NCBI GenBank assembly: GCA_947476825.1 | Contig: CANJRV010000028.1 | Span: 1-32,757 of the forward strand | Origin: Bacteroidota bacterium | GTDB taxonomy: Bacteria; Bacteroidota; Bacteroidia; Chitinophagales; Chitinophagaceae | DNA length: 32,757 nt | Direction of reading: 5' to 3' | Program-made: the position numbers and the translations under genes | Shown: one piece after another, positions 9,535-16,277 of the stretch | Layout: every line of letters starts with the position of its first letter | How positions within the stretch are numbered: the first letter of the stretch is position 1 | The notes under the pieces: generated by a model | What the model was told of the DNA's origin: nothing | Seen by the model: the letters and a program-made list of their open reading frames with translations, nothing else | Databases searched by the model: none

Positions 9535-9598
9535 GCTGGAAATATTTGATGTTGAAAAAAAAGTAATGGCTTGGCTGCCATAAACAAAATATTCATTA

Positions 9599-9606
9599 CA
9601 AAAATA
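9599..9606 (-). promoter_or_regulatory. Candidate -7 box for the large secreted protein
   Basis: The minus-strand octamer TATTTTTG matches TAnnTTTG and lies 64 bp before the ATG at 9534, giving a leader of nearly 60 nt. No TTTG-type -33 element is evident at 19-21 bp, so this is a weak call. Confidence 0.25.
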
Positions 9607-9743
9607 ACACTGTTTAATACATCATATAAATAAATTTAATAGTGGGGCGCCTATTTTATCGCGCATGCCGAATGATTACAAACTAATGATTCAATATAGT
9701 TTAGGTGGTAAAGAACTAGATAGTAAAAAAATCATCTAAATGC

Positions 9744-9866
9744 TCAATCATTTCTCCATGATAAAATTCCTAAAATATCCATCCCAAATTGCAAACCAAT
9801 ATGCAATAGATGTGTCAATAAAACCGAAGGAATAAATTGCTGATGATAAAAAATAGTTTGATACAT
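9744..9866 (-). CDS. Possible 40-residue small protein, unrecognised
   Basis: An ATG at 9866 opens a frame of 40 codons ending in TGA. The peptide begins MYQTIFYHQQF, has a moderately hydrophobic middle (SVLLTHLLHIGLQF) and ends in LSWRND. It has no recognised family and no charged N-terminus typical of a signal peptide. It could be a small membrane-associated peptide, a remnant of a longer gene or chance. Support is limited to the intact frame and the absence of any other gene here. Confidence 0.15.
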   Translation of the reverse strand: MYQTIFYHQQFIPSVLLTHLLHIGLQFGMDILGILSWRND

Positions 9867-9969
9867 CTAACATTTTGGATGACTTACAATTCTTATACCG
9901 CAATAGTTGTCACCAATAAAATAATTGAATCCTAATACAGCAACATAGTAAAAAATTACTAAATTCGAT

Positions 9970-9977
9970 TAGCTTTG
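9970..9977 (+). promoter_or_regulatory. Candidate -7 box for the capsule/EPS genes
   Basis: TAGCTTTG is a full TAnnTTTG match, 7 nt before the ATG at 9985. If used, transcription would begin almost at the start codon, making the dehydratase mRNA leaderless, or translation would use the in-frame ATG at 10006. No good -33 element is visible. Confidence 0.3.
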
Positions 9978-9984
9978 CGTTGTG

Positions 9985-11925
9985 ATGAGTTCACTAAACA
10001 CATTAATGAAGGGTTCTCCAAGTTCCATTTTAGGCAAGCGATTTGTATCTAAATGGATAGTTTTCATTATAGATTTAATGCTTATTTCCTTAGCATTACT
10101 TATTTCCTTCTCCTTACGGTCGAATATTGATTTGTATCAAATGAGTTTCATTTCATACTATAAAGGACTTATCAGTGTTTTACTTTTTTCAAGCATCGGG
10201 CATCTTTTATTTAAGCCACATGAAGGTATCATTCGGCATGCTGGTGTTCATGATATAAAAATGATATTTTATAGTATTTCGTTTTCGTTAGCACTAAATG
10301 GTATTTTTATTTTTTTTATTGCGAAGTCTACCATTTTCAAACATTATGCTTTGCCGTTTGAAATTGCTAGCATTAATTATTTCTTGAGCTTATTTATTCT
10401 GATACAATTTCGTTACGGGATTAAATTTATTTTTAATCAAGGTAAAAAAGCAAAAAGTAAACCAGCTATTTTAATCTATGGTGCTGGCGAAGCAGGTCAA
10501 ATCACATGCGAAGCGCTATCGCCATATTATGATATTATTGCCTTCATTGATGATAATTCTTCTTTGGCTGGAAAATCTTATAAGGGGATAAAAATATTGC
10601 TTCCGAATAGTCGTTTGCATCGCTTGATTGAAAAAAATAATATTCATCATTTGGTGATTGCAATACAAAATATTTCCAAATCTGAGATGCGTGCTATCGT
10701 GAACAAGTGTATTGAGTTGAAAGTAGAAATTAAAGAAGTTCCGCCTATTGAGAAATGGATAAATGGGGAACTTACGCAATCACAAATAAAGAATGTAAAG
10801 ATTGAAGAGCTGCTTGGTCGTAATGTGATTTCGCATGATAAATCTTTATTAGCAGCAGAAATAGCGGGTAAAAATATTTTAGTCACTGGTGCTGCAGGGA
10901 GCATAGGTTCAGAATTGATTCGGCAACTTTTACCTTTCAAACCGAATACGTTAATTTTATTGGATCAAGCAGAAACGCCTCTGTATAATTTAGAAATTGA
11001 TTTGCTTAAAGAGAGGCTAAACAATGAAGTAGATCTTCGTTTTGTTTTAGGAGATATTAAAGATGAAAGTATGATGAGATGCTTGTTTCGGGATACGAAA
11101 CTTGATTGGGTTTTTCACGCAGCTGCTTATAAACATGTTCCTTCTGTAGAGTTGAATCCGATTCATGCCATACAAGTAAATATTTTAGGCACAAGGTTAA
11201 TCGCAAATTTGGCAGACGAATTTGGTGTCAGTAAAATGGTTTTTATATCGACCGATAAAGCCGTAAACCCGACGAATGTTATGGGTGCTTCCAAACGAGC
11301 GGCAGAAATGTATGTACAAAGTAAGGATCGACATTCAAATACAGAATATATTACTACTCGTTTTGGCAACGTGCTGGGTTCTAATGGTTCTGTAATTCCT
11401 CATTTTAAAAAACAAATAAAAAGTGGAGGGCCAATCACGGTAACACATCCTGAAGTGACACGCTATTTTATGACTATTCCTGAAGCTTGTCTTCTAGTTT
11501 TAGATGCGGGCGTAATTGGGAATGGGGGTGAAATTTTTGTGTTTGATATGGGCGAGTCTATTAAGATTGTAGACTTGGCTGAAAAAATGATTCGCTTATC
11601 TGGTTTAATTCCATACAAAGATATTCAAATTGAATTTGTTGGATTAAGACCTGGGGAGAAATTATTTGAGGAATTATTGAATGATGAAGAGCACATTATA
11701 CCGACAGATCACGATAAGATTATGTCTGCTAAAGTCAAGGAATATAATTTAAATCATGTTATCCAATATATAGATAGGATTCAAGATAAAATAATGAAGG
11801 AAGGGGATACTGAATCTGTAATTGCGGAACTAAAAAAAATGGTCCCTGAATTTATAAGTCAGAACTCACCTTACGAAAAATTGGATCAATTGCATGCGTT
11901 GGAAAAAACATTAGAAATTGCCTAA
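9985..11925 (+). CDS. Membrane nucleotide-sugar 4,6-dehydratase (CapD/WbpM/PglF family)
   Basis: The 646-residue enzyme has four N-terminal transmembrane helices (~25-150), a first Rossmann-like domain with YGAGEAGQ (~166-173), and a C-terminal short-chain dehydrogenase domain with the NAD(P)-binding motif TGAAGSIG (~301-308). The active-site stretch STDKAVNPTNVMGASK runs from S422 to K437. Met433 stands where classical SDR enzymes have Tyr, which is normal in this family. By family it converts UDP-GlcNAc or a related sugar to a 4-keto-6-deoxy intermediate at the inner face of the membrane, feeding capsule or exopolysaccharide synthesis. A GTG directly precedes the chosen ATG (9982) and another ATG lies at 10006. 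It is the first gene of the EPS group with wza- and wzc-like genes; the exact sugar cannot be assigned. Confidence 0.93.
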   Translation: MSSLNTLMKGSPSSILGKRFVSKWIVFIIDLMLISLALLISFSLRSNIDLYQMSFISYYKGLISVLLFSSIGHLLFKPHEGIIRHAGVHDIKMIFYSISFSLALNGIFIFFIAKSTIFKHYALPFEIASINYFLSLFILIQFRYGIKFIFNQGKKAKSKPAILIYGAGEAGQITCEALSPYYDIIAFIDDNSSLAGKSYKGIKILLPNSRLHRLIEKNNIHHLVIAIQNISKSEMRAIVNKCIELKVEIKEVPPIEKWINGELTQSQIKNVKIEELLGRNVISHDKSLLAAEIAGKNILVTGAAGSIGSELIRQLLPFKPNTLILLDQAETPLYNLEIDLLKERLNNEVDLRFVLGDIKDESMMRCLFRDTKLDWVFHAAAYKHVPSVELNPIHAIQVNILGTRLIANLADEFGVSKMVFISTDKAVNPTNVMGASKRAAEMYVQSKDRHSNTEYITTRFGNVLGSNGSVIPHFKKQIKSGGPITVTHPEVTRYFMTIPEACLLVLDAGVIGNGGEIFVFDMGESIKIVDLAEKMIRLSGLIPYKDIQIEFVGLRPGEKLFEELLNDEEHIIPTDHDKIMSAKVKEYNLNHVIQYIDRIQDKIMKEGDTESVIAELKKMVPEFISQNSPYEKLDQLHALEKTLEIA

Positions 11926-12074
11926 TTTAAGATTATTCATTCTCGGTAAAGGGGAATACGTAATTTTCAATTAGTTGGTTTGTTATTTCCTAAAAGGATT
12001 TAATTTCAATTTTATTCATAAAACTCTTTTTTCAAGCATTTAATGATAGTATATTGCGCCAATATTTTATTCGA

Positions 12075-12875
12075 ATGAAATTAAATTACTCTCTTCTTAG
12101 CCCCTTTTTATTTTTTATTGGATTGAATTTTTGTTTGATGTCATGCGCAGTTAGAAAAGAAATGATTTACTTTCAACATGCGGATACGACTTCTCTAACG
12201 CATAATGTGATAATGGATACTATTCCATTTTTCACACCAATATTAAGACCAGATGATTTGATTTCCATTCAGGTATCTGCTATGGATCCGGATGTAGTGC
12301 GACCATTTATGTTAGGTGGTACCGTTGTAGCCGCTGGTAATAATTCTACAACTACGAATCCTCCGACTTATTTAATTGATGCAAATGGGACCATTGAATT
12401 TCCGGTTTTAGGCACCTTGAAATTGGCTGGATTAAGTAGAAAGGAAGCCATACTTTTAATTAAAGATCGATTAAAAAATTATGTGTCTAATCCTATCGTT
12501 AATATGCGTATTTTAAATTTTAAAGTTACGGTATTGGGGGAAGTAAAAACACCTGGCGTATTTACAATAGTCAATGAAAGAGTCACTTTGCCTGAAGCTA
12601 TTGGTTTGGCAGGCGATTTGAATATTACTGGTATTCGAAAAAATGTGTTAGTCATTCGTGAAAAGGATGGAAAAAAGGTAGAAACAAGAGTAGATCTAAC
12701 TTCTAGAGATGTATTTAAATCACCAGTTTTCTATTTGAATCAAAATGATCTAGTATATGTTGAGCCAAATAAAACCAGAATCAATGCGTCTGTGAATAGT
12801 TTGGCTTATACAACTATTGGAATTTCAACTATTTCATTGATGATTAATGTCATCAATTTTATTCGAAAAAAATAA
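12075..12875 (+). CDS. Wza-like polysaccharide export lipoprotein
   Basis: This is a 266-residue outer-membrane lipoprotein. Residues 1-24 are a lipoprotein signal with the lipobox LMSC (Cys24). Residues ~60-150 form the Poly_export domain (DDLISIQVSAMDPD, then ANGTIEFPVLG). Residues ~155-230 form an SLBB domain (VTVLGEVKTPGVFTI, LPEAIGLAGDL). The C-terminus ends in a hydrophobic segment and IRKK, as in many Bacteroidota members. It is expected to form the periplasm/outer-membrane channel for the polymer and to contact the Wzz/kinase protein encoded 11 bp downstream. The frame extends to a TTG at 12054, but the ATG at 12075 gives a standard lipoprotein signal, so I chose it. Confidence 0.92.
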   Translation: MKLNYSLLSPFLFFIGLNFCLMSCAVRKEMIYFQHADTTSLTHNVIMDTIPFFTPILRPDDLISIQVSAMDPDVVRPFMLGGTVVAAGNNSTTTNPPTYLIDANGTIEFPVLGTLKLAGLSRKEAILLIKDRLKNYVSNPIVNMRILNFKVTVLGEVKTPGVFTIVNERVTLPEAIGLAGDLNITGIRKNVLVIREKDGKKVETRVDLTSRDVFKSPVFYLNQNDLVYVEPNKTRINASVNSLAYTTIGISTISLMINVINFIRKK

Positions 12876-12886
12876 TTTTATTATCA

Positions 12887-15301
12887 ATGGAAAACAATCA
12901 ATCCTTTGCTCCCCCTGAAGCCGATTATACAGGGCTCAACTTTAAGGATGTCTTAATTAATTTTCTTAAACATTGGCTTTGGTTTTTATTCTCCATTTTG
13001 TTCTGTTTAGTATCTTCTTTTATTTATTTAAGATATCAAATTCCTATTTACCAAGTTAAAGGAACAGTTCTTATTCGTGATGATAAAAAAAGTTCTGGTA
13101 TTTCTGAAGTTTCAGCATTCCAAGATTTGAGCATGATGAAGAACAGCAATAGCATGGATAATGAAATTGAAATTTATAAATCTAGATATCTGCTAACTCG
13201 TGTAGTTAATGATTTGAACTTACAAATTTCTTATTTTACACAAGGAAAGGTTATTAAAAAGGAAGTATATAATCAATCCCCAATTAAATTAGATTTACTT
13301 GCTTCTGCACCTTTGAAATATTCATTAAATGGATTATTTAATATAAAAATTTTATCGTCTACTTCCTTCTCTTTTAAAACGGATAATAAAACATCCATTA
13401 GAAATTTTGGCGATACGATTGATACTAAATTGGGAAGAATACTCGTTACATTATCCGTTACAGATATCAAAATTTGGACGAATAAATTAGTTGATGTGCA
13501 TATTTCACCGGTAAAAAGTGTAGTCGCTCGAATGATGGGTGCTATAACGGTAAAACCGGTTAATAAAACAGCAAACGTGTTAGAAATATCCATGACGGAT
13601 GGTGTTATTCAAAAAGCAGAGGATATTATTAATAATTTAATTAAGCAGCATAATGATGACGGTATAGAAGATCGAAATCAAATTGCAAAGAATACAGCAG
13701 AGTTTATCAATAATAGGTTGTCCTTTATTACTTCAGAATTGTCGAATGTGGAGGAGGATGCTCAAGGTTATAAGCAAAGAAATAATGTAGTCGATGTACA
13801 ATCTGAGGCTAAAATGTATTTGGAATCAGGCAATGTAAACAATCAAAAAATTGTGGAGTTAGGGACTCAAATGAAATTAACCGAGTCTGTTAGCAGGTAT
13901 ATTGCGCAACATAACAATCCAAATGATTTAATACCAGCAAACTTAGGATTGGCGGATGCTTCGAGTAGTACCCTCATCAACAGTTATAATGCGTTAGTGC
14001 TGGAAAGAAATAGAATTTTGAAAAACTCAACGGAGTTAAATCCAGTAGTTGAAGAATTAGATGCACAATTAATGAGTTTAAAGCAAAACTTAAATGCAAG
14101 CATTGCCAATTTTAAAGCTTCCCTTCAAATTCAAACCAATTCTTTGTCGGCACAGGGTAGTGGCTTTAATTCTAAAATTTCTTCAACGCCTTTGTATGAA
14201 CGTCAATTGCGTTCTATCGAACGTCAACAACAAATCAAAGAATCCCTTTATTTATATTTATTACAAAAAAGAGAAGAAACCAATATATCATTGGCAGTTG
14301 AAGTGTCTAATGCAAAAACAATTGACGTTGCTTATTGTAATGGTGTACCCATTTTTCCAATCAATAAAAATGTGTATTTGCTTGCATTTACTTTAGGACT
14401 GTTGTTTCCTTTTTTATTAATTTATGTAAAGGGTAAATTAGATACTAAAGTACATAGCCGACGAGATATTGAATTTATGAATATTCCGTTCCTAGGAGAT
14501 ATTCCATACACAGATACTGAAAATAGAATCGTTGTTTCAAAGGGTGAAAGTTCGAATATTGCCGAATCATTTAGGTTGTTTAGAACCAACTTAGATTTTA
14601 TGATGGCAAACAAAAACGACAAGTGTTATACAGTTTTTGTTACATCTACCATGGCGAAAGAAGGGAAGTCATTTGTGGCACTGAACCTAGCTTCTACTAT
14701 TAGCTTGACTGGCAAGAGAGTATTACTTGTAGGTTTAGATTTGAGAGCACCAAAAATATTGGAGTATGCTGGATTAAAGGAAGTAATTGGCATTACGAAT
14801 TATATTATGGATCCTAATCTTCGTTTGGATGATATTATTTTGAGAAAACCACTGAAAGAAAATTTTGATATTTTATCTTCTGGTGCTATTCCACCGAATC
14901 CATCTGAATTATTGATGCATCCAAGAGTAAGTGAGATGTTTGCCACCTTGAAACATTATTATGATTATATCATTGTAGATACCGCTCCTGTTGGAATGGT
15001 GACGGATACATTATTAATCAATGAGTTTGCTGATTCTTTTGTTTATGTAATTCGAACACATTCATTGGATAAACGTTTATTGAATATACCACTTTCATTG
15101 TATAGAGACAAACGATTACCAAATATGGCTCTGTTATTGAATGGTTCCGAACCAAATAAAACATATGGTTACGGCTATGGTTATGGCTATGGTTATGGCT
15201 ATGGTTATGGCTATGGTTATGGTTATGGCTACGGAAATGACAAACCTACACAATGGTGGAAAAAAGGATTCTTGAAACGCAATAAAACGAAAGCGAACTA
15301 G
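12887..15301 (+). CDS. Wzc-like chain-length regulator / bacterial tyrosine kinase
   Basis: The 804-residue inner-membrane protein has TM1 at ~28-50, a long periplasmic Wzz/GNVR region with coiled-coil (~250-440), TM2 at ~496-515 and a cytoplasmic BY-kinase domain. The kinase shows a Walker A region (TSTMAKEGKS, 586-595), Walker A' (VGLDLRAP) and Walker B (YIIVDTAPVG, ~692-701). The C-terminal tail (760-783) is twelve uninterrupted Tyr-Gly pairs, followed by a basic end (KKGFLKRNKTK). In this family, phosphorylation of a C-terminal tyrosine cluster controls oligomerisation and polymer export. It follows the wza-like gene by 11 bp and is the last EPS gene of the group; no glycosyltransferase, flippase or phosphatase follows in the window. 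Confidence 0.95.
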   Translation: MENNQSFAPPEADYTGLNFKDVLINFLKHWLWFLFSILFCLVSSFIYLRYQIPIYQVKGTVLIRDDKKSSGISEVSAFQDLSMMKNSNSMDNEIEIYKSRYLLTRVVNDLNLQISYFTQGKVIKKEVYNQSPIKLDLLASAPLKYSLNGLFNIKILSSTSFSFKTDNKTSIRNFGDTIDTKLGRILVTLSVTDIKIWTNKLVDVHISPVKSVVARMMGAITVKPVNKTANVLEISMTDGVIQKAEDIINNLIKQHNDDGIEDRNQIAKNTAEFINNRLSFITSELSNVEEDAQGYKQRNNVVDVQSEAKMYLESGNVNNQKIVELGTQMKLTESVSRYIAQHNNPNDLIPANLGLADASSSTLINSYNALVLERNRILKNSTELNPVVEELDAQLMSLKQNLNASIANFKASLQIQTNSLSAQGSGFNSKISSTPLYERQLRSIERQQQIKESLYLYLLQKREETNISLAVEVSNAKTIDVAYCNGVPIFPINKNVYLLAFTLGLLFPFLLIYVKGKLDTKVHSRRDIEFMNIPFLGDIPYTDTENRIVVSKGESSNIAESFRLFRTNLDFMMANKNDKCYTVFVTSTMAKEGKSFVALNLASTISLTGKRVLLVGLDLRAPKILEYAGLKEVIGITNYIMDPNLRLDDIILRKPLKENFDILSSGAIPPNPSELLMHPRVSEMFATLKHYYDYIIVDTAPVGMVTDTLLINEFADSFVYVIRTHSLDKRLLNIPLSLYRDKRLPNMALLLNGSEPNKTYGYGYGYGYGYGYGYGYGYGYGYGNDKPTQWWKKGFLKRNKTKAN
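15164..15235 (+). repeat. Twelve tandem hexamers encoding (Tyr-Gly)12
   Basis: Seventy-two bases of TATGGT/TATGGC-type hexamers (two use TAC) lie at the 3' end of the kinase gene. Most alternate GGT and GGC, so the dominant period is 12 bp. Slippage by one unit would add or remove one tyrosine without shifting the frame. Confidence 0.95.
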
Positions 15302-15597
15302 GGTTAAATCAGAGTGAGAAACAGAGCGAGAGGGTGATAGCCAATAGGATTAGAATACCAATTTCCATTAGCACTTTCAACAAAAGCTTAGGCTTCATAA
15401 TAAGTGGTCATTGGTTGCTAACCTGGCAGCTAAGGAATGAAGAGTTCCTGAACGCAATAAACGAAGAAGAAAACTGCTTTTTATCAATTATGTTGAACTA
15501 GTGTTATGACTATTAAACTCACTCTACTAAATGTATTGGTCAAGGGTTGCAAAACTGAGGACCGTATACTTTGAGCACAATTTGCAGTAGGCAGGAT
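15302..15597. other. Gene-poor region after the kinase gene
   Basis: About 296 bp separate the kinase stop from the convergent PH-like gene. It has no protein-length frame. The only candidate is a 29-codon minus-strand frame at 15309-15398 (MKPKLLLKVLMEIGILILL...), a short basic-then-hydrophobic peptide that could be a membrane peptide or chance. At 15444-15507 there is a degraded echo of the kinase 3' end, described separately. No obvious terminator hairpin was found. Confidence 0.5.
15444..15507 (+). pseudogene. Degenerate echo of the kinase-gene 3' end
   Basis: The end of the kinase gene (15268-15306) is echoed here in two pieces. TTCCTGAACGCAATAAACGAA resembles the gene's coding bases with single-base gaps, including an exact ACGCAATAA, and GAACTAGTGTTA at 15495 resembles GAACTAGGGTTA at the true stop codon. 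The two pieces are offset by 175 and 200 bp, so about 25 bp was inserted between them. It is too short to exclude coincidence. Confidence 0.3.
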
Positions 15598-15972
15598 TTA
15601 GTTTTTTAAAATTTGTAAGCGTGCGTGTTCCCATTCTGCATAGTTTTTTACCGCAATTCTATATTCCAAACCTTCTTTATTTGTTATTACTAAAATATTA
15701 GGATTGGCACCGTATTTTCCTTGCCTTACGGAAAGGATTTCAGTAAATGGCAAATTGAATATCAATACAATTTTTTGTAATTTCTTTTTCAAAAAAGGAA
15801 GAAATGCGAGTATTCCTCTTCTCATTACTCCGCAATCATCAGCCTCTAAGTACAGATGAGAATTTGTCATTACAAGCTCAGCTTCAATACCAAAATACAT
15901 TTTCTTAAAATAGATAACGCCCATGCTTTCTTCTTTCAGAATATCTTCCGGGTTAATTTTATTTAATACCAT
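15598..15972 (-). CDS. PH/GRAM-like domain protein, function unknown
   Basis: The product is 124 residues with no signal peptide or transmembrane segment, so it is probably cytoplasmic. The pattern of strands (YFGIEAELVMTNSHLYLEAD, LPFTEILSVRQG, NILVITNKEGLEYRIAV) followed by a C-terminal helix with Trp (YAEWEHARLQIL) resembles bacterial PH-like or GRAM domains. Such domains bind lipids, peptides or other proteins; no specific partner is visible. It stands alone, convergent to the EPS genes and downstream of the peroxidase operon, from which it is separated by about 305 bp containing strong inverted repeats. One repeat covers its own start codon, which suggests controlled translation. The ATG at 15972 is the only sensible start. 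Confidence 0.75.
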   Translation of the reverse strand: MVLNKINPEDILKEESMGVIYFKKMYFGIEAELVMTNSHLYLEADDCGVMRRGILAFLPFLKKKLQKIVLIFNLPFTEILSVRQGKYGANPNILVITNKEGLEYRIAVKNYAEWEHARLQILKN

Positions 15973-16023
15973 CTTGATTTATAAAATAGACCAAAGGTCT
16001 ATTTAGAAATCTTAGATGGTATT
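15965..16023 (-). promoter_or_regulatory. 59-nt hairpin overlapping the start codon of the PH-like gene
   Basis: On the minus-strand RNA the outer arm AATACCAUCU (16023-16014) pairs over 10 bp with AGAUGGUAUU (15974-15965), which contains the AUG. An inner arm AAAUAGACC (16004-15996) pairs over 9 bp with GGUCUAUUU (15992-15984) around a UUU loop. Between them GAUUU can pair with AAAUC, giving about 24 pairs in all. The structure would bury the start codon. As DNA the inner part is also a perfect dyad that could bind a dimeric regulator. Confidence 0.6.
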
Positions 16024-16277
16024 ATGCCGATTGAATACTGGATGGTCTATCTATTATTCCACATCGGTATAATATCATGTTGTTTACTTTTTATATTTAT
16101 CATGTCGTGCTAATTCCAGGATAGTAACATTCAATAAAATGTATTCAACTCATAAACAATAAATATTATAGTTCGCAAATGTATCGGAGAATGTAGTATC
16201 TGTTAAATGACTCATATACCTGTGGCATTTAGCCAATACTTCCAAGTACAAGCAAAAAAACTTTAGCTTTAAAAATT
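15973..16277. other. 305-bp intergenic region rich in inverted repeats
   Basis: Besides the hairpin over the PH-like gene start, a second inverted repeat has arms ATTATGCCGAT (16021-16031) and ATCGGTATAAT (16063-16073), 11 pairs with one G-U if transcribed on the plus strand. Bases 16150-16253 are a degraded copy of the peroxidase gene's 3' end. No other gene or RNA family was recognised. Confidence 0.6.
16150..16253 (-). pseudogene. Degenerate fragment of a cytochrome c peroxidase 3' end
   Basis: Bases 16171-16217 match 16281-16327, the last codons of the intact peroxidase gene, at about 36 of 47 ungapped positions, exactly 110 bp apart. With gaps the likeness continues to about 16253 (TTCCAAG, TACAAG). 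In frame the fragment reads YLEVL...MSHLTDTTFSDTFAN, against FLETL...VSQLADAKFSDPFAK in the intact protein. Many differences are transitions that spare the protein, so the copy was probably once coding. Only the C-terminal end remains. Confidence 0.5.

Larger units (their letters stand above)
9535..9984. other. 450-bp divergent intergenic region
   Basis: This lies between the start codons of the large secreted protein (minus) and the sugar dehydratase (plus), so it must carry promoters for both. TAnnTTTG boxes are visible at 9599-9606 (minus, TATTTTTG) and 9970-9977 (plus, TAGCTTTG). A GC-richer patch near 9645-9670 (GGGGCGCC, then CGCGCATGCCG) stands out from the AT-rich surroundings, without a recognised motif. 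A 40-codon open frame at 9744-9866 (minus) is the only notable reading frame. I see no RNA gene or long inverted repeat. Confidence 0.6.

Noticed and set aside
12054-12074. TTG start extending the Wza-like protein by seven codons
   Set aside because: The extension spoils the lipoprotein signal layout; the ATG at 12075 gives a normal n-region.
14094-14396. 100-codon frame inside the kinase gene on the same strand
   Set aside because: It overlaps the well-supported Wzc-like frame and its peptide resembles no domain; it is a frame shadow.
15164-15235. Hexamer repeat as an on/off phase-variation switch
   Set aside because: The unit is 6 bp, so slippage keeps the reading frame; it can change tyrosine number but not switch the gene off.
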